NCBI GenBank assembly: GCA_913043205.1
Contig: CAJWLF010000007.1
Location: 1-64,000 of the forward strand
Direction: 5' to 3'
Length of the DNA stretch: 64,000 bases
DNA from: an uncultured Chloroflexota bacterium
Lineage (GTDB): Bacteria; Chloroflexota; UBA11872; VXNJ01
Shown here piece after piece: positions 56,147 through 64,000 of this stretch. Positions within the stretch are counted from its first letter, which is position 1; the number at the start of each line of letters is the position of its first letter. The notes beneath the pieces are model-generated. The model saw only the letters and a program-made list of their open reading frames with translations. It was not told the DNA's origin and ran no database searches. A program made the position numbers and the translations under genes.

Positions 56147-58363
56147 TTGACTAGTTTTGGAAGAAGAAGGTTCTTGGCTGGTGTGGCTGGGGCACTAGGT
56201 AGTGGCCTAGTCGTGGGTTGTGCCGCTCCAGAACGGGAATCTCGCGTGCAAAGCTTTGTGTTATCCCCAGAACAGTCACTGCCTGGACAGAGTATATGGT
56301 TTGCAACAGCAGATGCCCATTCTCAAGGAGGGAATAGCGTAGTAATCAGAACCGTTGACGGACGCGCCAAAAAAGTGGAAGGGAATCCTGCTTTTCCAAT
56401 AAATCTTGGCAAAACAAGCGCCCGCTCTCAGGCCGGTGTACCTTCTCTTTATCACCCTGATCGTATAGCAACCCCGCTCAAGCGAACCGGAGAACGCGGC
56501 AGTGGAGAATTCAAAAAAATCGGCTGGGATGAGGCCCTAAATTTGCTAGTAGATAAATTTGGTAATAGCTCTAGCCCCACCCTCATCACTGGGCGAGTAG
56601 GCGGAACCCTGTCGAGAGTAACGAAATGGTTTGCTAGCCTCACAAGTTCTAGGCATCTAGTACATGAGTCCCTTGAGGATTCGACCTTGCGTGCAGCCAT
56701 GCACAACGCATTTGGCACAAGAGAGTTGCCACACATAGACATTGCGCATTCCTCGTACATACTGTCGTTCGGAGCTGATTTTTTGGGGACGTGGCTATCT
56801 CCGATCAGCTACAGCACTCAGTACACCAAGTTTCGCTCCAACACTAGTGACAACGGAGGGCATCGCGGCACACTAACTCAGATAGAGCCCCATATGTCTC
56901 TAACGGGGAGCAATGCTGACAATTGGGTGCACATCAATCCAGGTCGTGAAGGAGAAGTAGCTCTTTCGATCGCTCACACTATCGTTCATGAGAACTTAGT
57001 CGATCCAGCTATAAGCGGACCAGTGTTGAATCAGATAGGTGGGAAATCGGCACTGGATGCTTACGCTCCTAAAAACGTTTCTAGCACTAGCGGTGTACCA
57101 GCAAAGACCATAATGAAAATTGCCAAGGAATTTGCTTCGCATCAGCCAGGAGTAGCAATAGCAGGCGGACCTGCTTTGGCCCATACTAATGGGGAAGCCA
57201 TCGGGACTGCAGTACTGCTACTAAATCGTATAATTGGTAGCGCTGGATCTGACGGTGGAATCAAGCCAAATCCTTCTGCAACAGAAGGCACACCAAGGCC
57301 GCTACAAGCAAACACCTTCACAGATTGGGTTGATTTTGCTACAGAAATGAATTCACAATCTCCCTCAGCCCTCCTCATCTATGACGCAGACCCTGCATAT
57401 GGTGCTACCGGAGCCGCCGGGGTGAAAACTGCACTAGGCTCTGCATCATTCATCGCAGCCATGGGGCCATTCATGAATGACACCTATGCGACAGCAGATT
57501 TAGTTTTGCCGGCAACACACCCGTTTGAACAATGGGGTGATTTTGCTCCCGACCCAGCTAATGGCCAAGTCGTAGTAGGGCTGCAACAACCTGTAGTTAC
57601 TTCCTTGCTCGATAGCAGGAGCTTTGGCGACTTATTGATAACGTTGGGTAGCGAATTAATAGGGAAAGACGCGTTCCCTTGGAAATCTATGCAGGAGGCT
57701 GTTAAGACTACGGCACTTTCCACATACAAAGGTGGGGCCGAGGCAAAAGACACAACATGGGTAGAACTGCTACGACAAGGAGGCATGTGGGAAAACGCCA
57801 CGCCTGCTTCGTTTGGTGAACCTAGCTGGCAAATTTCTTCCCTACGTGAACCCAATTTTGCTGGGACGGCAGAAAATTATACTTTTCATCTAATCCCCTT
57901 CGAAACTGTAGGCTATGGGACAGGCGATGAAGGGCAAGTTCCCTTCTTGCAAGCTACACCGGACGCTCTGACTACTATGACTTGGACAACTTGGGTGGAA
58001 ATCAACCCGAAATCAGCAATTAAGCTGGGAGTAAAACGCGGTGATATAGTTGATATTGAAACGCCGTCAGGTAGTTTCGAAGCTCAAGTGTATGTGGCCC
58101 CTACCGTTGCACCTGACACCATTGCGGTCCCGATCGGACAAGGACATCGATTTGGAAGCCGTTGGAACAAAGGTCGCGGAAGTGATGTACTGTCCTTTGT
58201 CCACCCATTCACCGACACTGCTGGGGCGGTTGCTTGGGCAGCAACTCGTGCGAGAATCCAAGCCACAGGCAGATCCGCACAAATACCAGCTTTTGAATTT
58301 ACGGAGAATCCACGAAATGACGAATCCGATCCACCAGTGAGGGTTACAAGTGAGCAGCATTAA
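56147..58363 (+). CDS. actB: ActB molybdopterin-oxidoreductase-like part (ActB1), Tat lipoprotein
   Basis: 738 residues from TTG behind GGGGAGAG. The N-terminus has a twin-arginine motif (GRRRFLAG) and a lipobox ending at Cys25 (LVVGC), so it is a Tat-exported lipoprotein. The rest resembles the molybdopterin-oxidoreductase family (SLYHPDRIATPLKR, TLITGRVGGTLS, VLPATHPFEQWGD), which in ACIII is thought to lack the molybdenum cofactor. In characterised ACIII this domain and the ferredoxin domain form one polypeptide of about 1000 residues; here the ferredoxin part is a separate gene (58350) overlapping by 14 bp. Confidence 0.9.
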   Translation: MTSFGRRRFLAGVAGALGSGLVVGCAAPERESRVQSFVLSPEQSLPGQSIWFATADAHSQGGNSVVIRTVDGRAKKVEGNPAFPINLGKTSARSQAGVPSLYHPDRIATPLKRTGERGSGEFKKIGWDEALNLLVDKFGNSSSPTLITGRVGGTLSRVTKWFASLTSSRHLVHESLEDSTLRAAMHNAFGTRELPHIDIAHSSYILSFGADFLGTWLSPISYSTQYTKFRSNTSDNGGHRGTLTQIEPHMSLTGSNADNWVHINPGREGEVALSIAHTIVHENLVDPAISGPVLNQIGGKSALDAYAPKNVSSTSGVPAKTIMKIAKEFASHQPGVAIAGGPALAHTNGEAIGTAVLLLNRIIGSAGSDGGIKPNPSATEGTPRPLQANTFTDWVDFATEMNSQSPSALLIYDADPAYGATGAAGVKTALGSASFIAAMGPFMNDTYATADLVLPATHPFEQWGDFAPDPANGQVVVGLQQPVVTSLLDSRSFGDLLITLGSELIGKDAFPWKSMQEAVKTTALSTYKGGAEAKDTTWVELLRQGGMWENATPASFGEPSWQISSLREPNFAGTAENYTFHLIPFETVGYGTGDEGQVPFLQATPDALTTMTWTTWVEINPKSAIKLGVKRGDIVDIETPSGSFEAQVYVAPTVAPDTIAVPIGQGHRFGSRWNKGRGSDVLSFVHPFTDTAGAVAWAATRARIQATGRSAQIPAFEFTENPRNDESDPPVRVTSEQH

Positions 58364-59168
58364 ATCAGCAACCGATGAATCAGCATCCCGTGCAGCAACT
58401 GTGGCCGGGGGAACTACTATCAGCGAAGAGGAACGAAGAGCCGGCTTTGGGCACAGATGGGGAATGTCTGTTGATATAGATCTTTGTACCGGTTGCCAAG
58501 CTTGTGTAGTAGCATGCCAAACGGAAAATAATGTAGCCATCAATGAGGAACAACGAGTCACAGAAAAACGGGCCAAGTCGTGGATTCGTATCGAGCGCTA
58601 CTGGGAAGGCGAGTTTCCAAACGCTAAGGCCCGCTACCTACCTGTCCTTTGTCAACACTGTGACAACGCTCCGTGTGAGCCCGTTTGTCCTGCTTGGGCA
58701 ACTTATCACAATGAGGAAGGCCTAAACGTGCAGGTCTACAACCGATGTATAGGAACACGTTTTTGTGCAAATGGCTGCCCCTACAGCGTACGTCATTTCA
58801 ATTTTTGGAACCCAGAATGGCCAGATTCTCTAGAAAACATGTTGAATCCAGATGTTACAGTCAGAACTAAGGGAATTATCGAAAAATGCACCTTTTGTGT
58901 GCAAAGGATTAATAGAGCTCGGCGTGATGCTGCTCAGTCCGACACCGTAGTAAAAGATGGTGATATAAGTCCAGCATGTGTCCAAGCCTGCCCTACCAAC
59001 TCACTCGTGTTCGGCGACTTGAAGGACCCATTCAGCAAAGTTTCAGAAGCTGCCAACAGCGATCGAGCCTACCACCTGCTTGAAGAGAGAGGCACCGGGC
59101 CAGCGGTCGTCTACTTGAAGAAGATAGATCCTAATGCAACAAGTTCATCCGAGGAGCACCATGGCTAG
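58350..59168 (+). CDS. actB2: ActB ferredoxin part (ActB2), 4Fe-4S dicluster protein
   Basis: 272 residues from GTG. Cysteine groups in order: CTGCQACVVAC; CQHCDNAPCEPVCP; CIGTRFCANGCPYSVR; and CTFCVQRI paired with CVQACPT. These fit three [4Fe-4S] and one [3Fe-4S] cluster as in the C-terminal half of ActB. The SVDIDLCTGCQACVVACQTEN context is the DmsB/NrfC-type ferredoxin pattern. It should sit with ActB1 on the outer face and carry electrons from ActC (quinol site) to ActA. It overlaps actB1 by 14 bp and actC by 8 bp, implying coupled translation and a stable protein pair. Confidence 0.9.
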   Translation: MSSIKSATDESASRAATVAGGTTISEEERRAGFGHRWGMSVDIDLCTGCQACVVACQTENNVAINEEQRVTEKRAKSWIRIERYWEGEFPNAKARYLPVLCQHCDNAPCEPVCPAWATYHNEEGLNVQVYNRCIGTRFCANGCPYSVRHFNFWNPEWPDSLENMLNPDVTVRTKGIIEKCTFCVQRINRARRDAAQSDTVVKDGDISPACVQACPTNSLVFGDLKDPFSKVSEAANSDRAYHLLEERGTGPAVVYLKKIDPNATSSSEEHHG

Positions 59169-60507
59169 TCCCGAACCAGCGGCGTTGGCCATAAAGCTTC
59201 GCCCATCATGGAAACCAAAAGGCCTTCAAATAAACAGTTCTAACGTGGTGTTCACTGGGTTAGGACTATTGGCTGGACTAGGATTGGTTATGCTCATTCT
59301 TCGAATAGCCTCCACTGGGGATGATCGTACTTCTTGGGCATACCCAACTGCGTTTTTCATGTGGACACTATCCACATTTGCAACAGCGCCGTTAGTTGCA
59401 TATGTAACGCGCCTTACCAGAGGTTATTGGGGCTATCCGATTAGACGCCTGGCAGCATTGTGGTCAATCCCAGCCCTCTTCAGTTATTTAATACTGTTAC
59501 CCTCTCTTGCAACACTGCCCTCACTGGATGGGCGAGCAAGTCTATGGTTTGGTTTTCGCTTTGGAGTGCCAGGATTTGCTGACGCATTGACAATAGGATT
59601 CATGTTCGTAACTGGGATAGCCCTAATGTGGATAACTTCAATACCCGACTTGGCTTCTGGGGATGTCCGTCTGAAATCGCCCATAGCACGGTCACTTCTC
59701 ATGAATTGGCGTGGTACTACCAAACAGTGGCTATTGATCCGAAGCGCCAGTAAGTACCTAGGGGCTTTCTACGTGATGCTTCTGGCAATTGGAACTATGC
59801 AAGTAACCACAGACATGGGGCAGAGCCTAATACCGGGCTGGCGCTCCGGAATATTCCCTCTTTATCACATTGTCACAGGGTTTCAGGCCGGTGTCGCAGT
59901 GATCATCGTTACCACCTATCTGCTACAAAAGTTTTCGCCAAACATCAGACCATTCATCGGTCAAGAACAAGCCATAAACCTTGGGAGATTACTCCTCGCG
60001 TTCACTCTACTAGACTTCTACTTCTTTTGGGCTGACTATGTGCTCATTTGGTATGCAGGTTTGCCCAGTGAGATCGCAGCTATGCAAGTCCTGATAGCTG
60101 ACGTCTACCGCATCCCGTTCATAGCGGGAGCACTAGGCATATTTGTAATCCCATTTTTCGCTATCATTTTCAATCCTGTGCGCCGCCGCCTGTGGGCTCT
60201 AGCTTTAATCTCTACAATCATCATAATTGGAAATTTCTTTGACCGAGTTCGTCTGTTTGTACCAGCAATGTCTAACGAGAAAGTTTTCGGTCATGGTCCA
60301 TTGAACCCATTGCCTAGTGCAGTATGGCCGGATGTTTCCGACATTCTGTTCATAGTCAGTTGGGTGGCTCTGATGGTCTTCATATACCTAGCGGTAGCAC
60401 GGCGAATACCTGCAATTAGCGGATGGGAAATGAGAGAAGGGGCCATGCTTCGAAAAGAGACACATTTTGAACGAGGTCACATAATGCTATTGGCAAAGCC
60501 GGAGTAA
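59161..60507 (+). CDS. actC: ActC NrfD/PsrC-type quinol-binding membrane subunit
   Basis: 448 residues from ATG 59161, which has GAGGAGC directly upstream; an in-frame start at 59134 is embedded in actB2. About ten membrane helices in the NrfD/polysulfide-reductase pattern (TSWAYPTAFFMWTLSTFATAPL, SKYLGAFYVMLLAIG, FTLLDFYFFWADYVLIWY). It would bind and oxidise quinol and pass electrons to ActB2. The second NrfD-like gene (60552) is its homologue. Confidence 0.9.
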   Translation: MASPEPAALAIKLRPSWKPKGLQINSSNVVFTGLGLLAGLGLVMLILRIASTGDDRTSWAYPTAFFMWTLSTFATAPLVAYVTRLTRGYWGYPIRRLAALWSIPALFSYLILLPSLATLPSLDGRASLWFGFRFGVPGFADALTIGFMFVTGIALMWITSIPDLASGDVRLKSPIARSLLMNWRGTTKQWLLIRSASKYLGAFYVMLLAIGTMQVTTDMGQSLIPGWRSGIFPLYHIVTGFQAGVAVIIVTTYLLQKFSPNIRPFIGQEQAINLGRLLLAFTLLDFYFFWADYVLIWYAGLPSEIAAMQVLIADVYRIPFIAGALGIFVIPFFAIIFNPVRRRLWALALISTIIIIGNFFDRVRLFVPAMSNEKVFGHGPLNPLPSAVWPDVSDILFIVSWVALMVFIYLAVARRIPAISGWEMREGAMLRKETHFERGHIMLLAKPE

Positions 60508-60551
60508 GAATGGAAAATTTGTTTACACCTAGGATCTGGATTTAGAAGACT

Positions 60552-61925
60552 ATGCAAGAACCTCCCGCTTATGATGTAAAAACCATAGATCGGCGTCTGT
60601 TTGACTTCATGCTACATACGCCAAAATGGTTTTTTACAACATCCGCCGGATTACTGACCATATTTGGTGCTGGATTCGTGGTGTTCGTTACTATGCTCTA
60701 TTTTGGCCTCCAATTTATGGGGTATTCACACCCGGTTTATTGGGGTTTCCTAATCGTAAATTTTGTATTCTGGATCGGTATTAGCCACGCAGGGGTGTTT
60801 GTTTCAGCGGTTCTGAGACTGACACAAGCAGAATTCCGCCGTCCCGTAACTAGGGCCGCAGAGGTTGTAACCATCTTCTCCCTGCAAGCTGCAGTCCTGT
60901 TCCCTCTAATTCATAGCGGGCGTCCGTGGCGAACCGCATACTGGGCTTTCCCATATGACTTCATACGAGGAATGTGGCCAAATCCTAGATCCCCATTGGT
61001 CTGGGATCCGTCAGCCATATTTACTTACCTAACGTCTACCATCTTATTCGTCTATGTTGCCCTACTTCCCGATCTAGCTCTAGCCAGAGATCGAGCAGAA
61101 GATCCTGTGCGACGATGGATATTTACAGTACTGGCCCTAGGTTTCCGTGGAACAAGTCGTCAATGGCGAATACAGGCCATTGCTGGAATCCTATTATCCG
61201 CGATCATTCTCCCCATCTTCGTTTCTGTACATTCGATCGTGTCTTGGGACTTTGCCGTTACATCGGTGCCCGGATGGCACAACACTGTATTTGCACCATA
61301 TTTCGTTATAGGAGCTGTTCACTCAGGTGTTTCAGCGGTAGTAACTGCCATGATTGTGATGAAATGGGCCTTCAAGCTAGATGGCTACATAACAGCAGAT
61401 CACATAGATGCCCTAGCCAGAGTATTAATAGCGGTGGCTACTGGTTGGCTATTCCTTCTGTTCTTAGACTTCAGTTTTGGTCTATATGGCGAGGAATCTG
61501 CAGAAGTAGACACTTGGATGCAACGTATTTATGGTGGAGCCTGGCCCATCCTAGCTCCTATATTCATCATCACCTCATACATTATTCCAGTTCCCCTATG
61601 GCTTATAAAAAGTGTGCGGCGTAGCTTTGGCTGGATGTTCGCCACCACTATTTTAGTCAATATAGGCATGTGGCTAGAACGATATATGCTGGTCATCCCT
61701 GCTCTCGAACGCAAGTCATCGCTCACATTCACATACTCGGAGTACATCCCATCAATTTCTGAGGGGATACTATGTCTAGCGTCGTTCGCATTCGTAATCG
61801 TCGGAGTATTAGCCTTTTGTAAGGTTTTACCAGTGATGCCAGCAGCCGACATTCGTGAAGGGGCGCTGCTGAGCACAGAATTAAAAATCGGTCGTCGGTC
61901 AGTACCGGCAACATTGCGCGAATAG
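60552..61925 (+). CDS. actF: Second NrfD-type membrane subunit (ActF-like)
   Basis: 457 residues, ATG preceded by AGAAG. NrfD-type with about ten helices: VYWGFLIVNFVFWIGISHAG, VTSVPGWHNTVFAPYFVIG and FLLFLDFSFGLYGEE. It corresponds to ActF/ActC paralogues in ACIII, which carries two NrfD-like subunits. It lies between ActC and ActD here, whereas the commonly cited order is ABCDEF, so the operon is rearranged. Gap of 44 bp after actC. Confidence 0.85.
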   Translation: MQEPPAYDVKTIDRRLFDFMLHTPKWFFTTSAGLLTIFGAGFVVFVTMLYFGLQFMGYSHPVYWGFLIVNFVFWIGISHAGVFVSAVLRLTQAEFRRPVTRAAEVVTIFSLQAAVLFPLIHSGRPWRTAYWAFPYDFIRGMWPNPRSPLVWDPSAIFTYLTSTILFVYVALLPDLALARDRAEDPVRRWIFTVLALGFRGTSRQWRIQAIAGILLSAIILPIFVSVHSIVSWDFAVTSVPGWHNTVFAPYFVIGAVHSGVSAVVTAMIVMKWAFKLDGYITADHIDALARVLIAVATGWLFLLFLDFSFGLYGEESAEVDTWMQRIYGGAWPILAPIFIITSYIIPVPLWLIKSVRRSFGWMFATTILVNIGMWLERYMLVIPALERKSSLTFTYSEYIPSISEGILCLASFAFVIVGVLAFCKVLPVMPAADIREGALLSTELKIGRRSVPATLRE

Positions 61926-61939
61926 GGTAGGTATTCATT

Positions 61940-62482
61940 ATGGCAAAACGCGAATTGCTTGGACTTTATGGAGAAGCCAACGAAGCGGGCGACGCTGTCG
62001 AAGGTCTTCGAGAAGCGGGATTTCCAGACACGGACGTAGAAATTTTGTCGAGCACTCCGTATCCCGAAGGTGCTTTTGGAGAGCCAAAAGTACAGCATCG
62101 ACTTTATACGTTTCCTTTTGCCGGAGCAGCCATCGGAATGGCTGCAGGAATTTTCTGGCTAGTAAGCGCTCAGATGTCACTACCGCTGATCACCGGAGGA
62201 AAGCCTATAGTAGCTATCCCAGCGGTGTTCCAAATTCTGTATGAAGGAACAATGATTGGAGCTGTATTGTTCACTGTACTTGGGGTGATTTTTGAGTCGC
62301 GTCTCCCTGATGGAATAGGTTTATACGACAAGCGGATCGTCGATGGATACATAGGGGTGACCATTCGAGCCTCAGAAGACGACTTGCTTCGAGCCAGAGA
62401 AACTCTTCAGCGAGCAGGAGCTGTCGACATAATAAATAATGAAGGCAGTATCATGGGAGCTGGAACTCCACAGGGAGCATAA
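61940..62482 (+). CDS. actD: ActD-like subunit of alternative complex III (DUF3341)
   Basis: 180 residues of the DUF3341 family: ELLGLYGEANEAGDAVEGLREAGF at the start, a two-helix membrane hairpin (about 58-75 and 93-115) and a cytoplasmic C-terminal domain (GVTIRASEDDLLRARETLQRAG). ActD is a membrane subunit of ACIII with no cofactor. It precedes the cytochrome c subunit by 5 bp. Confidence 0.9.
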   Translation: MAKRELLGLYGEANEAGDAVEGLREAGFPDTDVEILSSTPYPEGAFGEPKVQHRLYTFPFAGAAIGMAAGIFWLVSAQMSLPLITGGKPIVAIPAVFQILYEGTMIGAVLFTVLGVIFESRLPDGIGLYDKRIVDGYIGVTIRASEDDLLRARETLQRAGAVDIINNEGSIMGAGTPQGA

Positions 62483-62487
62483 TCGGC

Positions 62488-63027
62488 TTGTTTCTGCATA
62501 ATATTAAACAAAAACTTTTAGTCACGGTGGCGGTTTCGGCGTCAGCCTTGGGCCTGGTGGCCTGCGAAGTAGGAGCCTATCCGCTCGACATATTCCCTGA
62601 AATGCACTACCAGCAGTCCTACAAAACTCAGGAGCCACCAGCCGTGCCTACTCCGTCTGGCAGCATCCCTATTCAGGGCCGCGAAGTCGTACAAACGCCA
62701 GAACAGTTGGCAACTGCAGAAAATCCGATGGTAACTAACGAAGACCAAGCCTCAGTAACAGTTGCTGGAAGTAAATTGTTTGCTACTAACTGTGCTATGT
62801 GTCACGGTAACCTTGCAGACGGTGAAAGCGAAGTAGCATTCAGATTTACAGACGCCGGAGTGAGGGCTCCGCCCTCACTAACTTCTGGGCCAGCTGCCGC
62901 ATATTCGGATGGAATATTATTCAGCATACTCACCCACGGACAAAGTAACATGCCCGCATTTCAGCGATTACTCACTACAGATGAACGCTGGATGCTAGTA
63001 AGCTATCTTCGTTCGATACAAAAATAG
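62488..63027 (+). CDS. actE: ActE-like monohaem cytochrome c lipoprotein
   Basis: 179 residues from TTG. N-terminal signal peptide with lipobox (LVAC26), then a Pro-rich linker, GREVVQTPEQLATAENP, and a class I cytochrome c domain with CAMCH at 102-106 and a distal Met in SNMPAFQRLL. ActE is the outer-face monohaem cytochrome c of ACIII that hands electrons to a soluble cytochrome or oxidase. It is the last gene of the operon; no oxidase gene follows within the window. Confidence 0.92.
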   Translation: MFLHNIKQKLLVTVAVSASALGLVACEVGAYPLDIFPEMHYQQSYKTQEPPAVPTPSGSIPIQGREVVQTPEQLATAENPMVTNEDQASVTVAGSKLFATNCAMCHGNLADGESEVAFRFTDAGVRAPPSLTSGPAAAYSDGILFSILTHGQSNMPAFQRLLTTDERWMLVSYLRSIQK

Positions 63028-63067
63028 CATATTGTTGGCTTCCAAAGGTTCTAGCCTTGGCCATTCT

Positions 63068-63097
63068 CTGACAAATAGAGTTCATATTTATAGTAAT
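63068..63097 (+). promoter_or_regulatory. Weak candidate promoter for trxB
   Basis: CTGACA (63068-63073) followed by TATAGT at 15 bp or AGTAAT at 18 bp. The 145-bp gap between actE and trxB otherwise shows no gene and no strong terminator. Confidence 0.25.
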
Positions 63098-63172
63098 CTT
63101 TACATCAGTTAGGCCAGACATGATTCCTAACCAATATGGAGCCAAACAAAACCCTCCCTAGGATCACCATTT

Positions 63173-64000
63173 ATGTATGACATCGCAATAATTGGTTCAG
63201 GTACCGCTGGATTAGCAGCTGCCATCTATTCCGCACGAGCAAGTCTCAAAACTGTAGTTTTTGCTGGAGATGCGTGGGGGGGGCAAATTGCCACTACAAA
63301 CGATGTAGAAAACTTCCCCGGATTCGATACTGGGATAGACGGACCAGAATTGACAGCGCGCATGGGCAAACAGGCTGAGCGATTCGGAACTGAGATTGTG
63401 TGGGACTTTATCGAAGAATTAGACACCTCAGGACCACCATTTCAATTAAACGGGCGCCTAGACAAGTATTCAGCTAAGGCTGTAGTTGTTGCTACCGGGG
63501 CCAGTCCTCGCACGCTTGGAATTCCAGGCGAGGAAAAGTTTTGGGGTCGTGGTGTTTCCACATGTGCAACATGCGATGGTGCATTTTTTAAGGATTTACC
63601 AGTAGCATTAGTAGGCGGTGGCGACAGTGCTATTCAAGAAGGCCTATACCTCACCCGGTTTGCCTCGAAAATATACGTTATACATCGGAGAGACCAACTC
63701 AGGGCTGGGCCTTACTTGGCGCAAAAAGCTCTTGAGGAAGATAAATTTGAGTTTCTGTGGGATTCAATTGCCGAGGAAGTGATCGGAAATGACACAGTTG
63801 AGGGCGTACGAGTTAGAAATTTGAAATCTGGATCCACCGACGTATTGGCTGTCGAAGGGTTTTTCATATTTATCGGCCACGATCCAAACACCGAAATATT
63901 CAAAGGCAAGCTTGATATGAGCAATTCAGGATATATATCTACCGATGCACGCATGCACACAAACATAGATGGAATATTTGTGGCTGGAGAAGCTCAAGAC
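63173..64000 (+). CDS. trxB: Thioredoxin reductase, 5' portion (partial)
   Basis: 276 residues are visible before the window ends without a stop. FAD-binding GSGTAGLAAA (residues 8-17), the redox disulfide C131-A-T-C134 in STCATCDGAF, the NADPH-binding loop VGGGDSAIQEG and GIFVAGEAQD near the edge identify it; the last motif is the C-terminal FAD contact, so only 30 to 40 residues are probably missing. It reduces thioredoxin, the likely electron donor for the window's peroxiredoxin. ATG chosen behind AGGATC. Not part of the ACIII operon by its spacing. Confidence 0.95.
   Translation, partial: MYDIAIIGSGTAGLAAAIYSARASLKTVVFAGDAWGGQIATTNDVENFPGFDTGIDGPELTARMGKQAERFGTEIVWDFIEELDTSGPPFQLNGRLDKYSAKAVVVATGASPRTLGIPGEEKFWGRGVSTCATCDGAFFKDLPVALVGGGDSAIQEGLYLTRFASKIYVIHRRDQLRAGPYLAQKALEEDKFEFLWDSIAEEVIGNDTVEGVRVRNLKSGSTDVLAVEGFFIFIGHDPNTEIFKGKLDMSNSGYISTDARMHTNIDGIFVAGEAQD

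Noticed and set aside
1-64000. CRISPR arrays, insertion sequences, prophage genes, integrases
   Set aside because: No regularly spaced repeats, transposase motifs, terminal repeats or phage genes were seen.

Overview
The window reads as a gene-dense, free-living bacterial chromosome with moderate GC content. It shows 4-bp overlapping operons, frequent TTG and GTG starts, and many paralogous oxidoreductases (aldo/keto reductases, SDRs, phytanoyl-CoA-type dioxygenases, a luciferase-like monooxygenase, a Gfo/Idh protein). Alternative complex III (ACIII) genes, a class Ic ribonucleotide reductase and a broad sugar and sulfate-ester catabolic set fit a marine Chloroflexota of the SAR202 / Dehalococcoidia-related type. 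That assignment is inference from gene content; there is no rRNA gene to confirm it. I saw no rRNA, tRNA, CRISPR array, insertion sequence, prophage or integrase.

Layout. 1-2.8 kb: end of a molybdenum hydroxylase operon (iron-sulfur subunit, large subunit, MoaD/ThiS-like protein). 2.9-10.7 kb: sulfatase, aldo/keto reductase, sugar isomerase plus NAD epimerase pair, membrane-anchored endonuclease/exonuclease/phosphatase, GH51 arabinofuranosidase. 10.8-14.8 kb: ABC exporter, an unrecognised helical protein and a Gfo/Idh oxidoreductase in one tight operon. 14.8-18.2 kb: a peroxiredoxin whose catalytic cysteine codon is an in-frame TGA (probable selenoprotein), an aldo/keto reductase and two divergent SDRs sharing a duplicated palindrome. 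18.2-34.4 kb: mostly housekeeping (rimO, RodZ-like regulator, mnmG, HAD phosphatase, gyrA, moaC, a ClpC-like unfoldase, accD-accA, a PPi-type phosphofructokinase, a metallophosphoesterase). 34.4-41 kb: aldo/keto reductase, DUF2203 gene, and nrdA-nrdB behind two NrdR-like boxes. 41-55 kb: accessory catabolism (DUF418, LLM flavoprotein, two PhyH dioxygenases, GH127, GH4, sugar isomerase, MFS, DUF3500, zinc dehydrogenase, plus map). 55.2-63.0 kb: an ACIII operon with ActB split into two genes. 63.2 kb to the end: thioredoxin reductase, cut by the window edge.

How they fit together. GH51, GH127, GH4, sulfatase, sugar isomerases, SDRs and aldo/keto reductases would release and oxidise arabinose- or galactose-type and sulfated sugars. 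Electrons would pass from quinol through ACIII to cytochrome c. Redox defence is represented by the Sec-peroxiredoxin and thioredoxin reductase. The strongest unusual signals are the Sec-peroxiredoxin with a candidate SECIS hairpin, the class Ic (Tyr-to-Phe, Asp-to-Glu) NrdB with tandem NrdR-like boxes, the ClpC-like protein lacking its N-domain and the second Walker B glutamate, the MoaD-like protein ending in GGT, the split ACIII ActB, and a 25-codon remnant starting with a Pup-ligase-like GIETEY motif.
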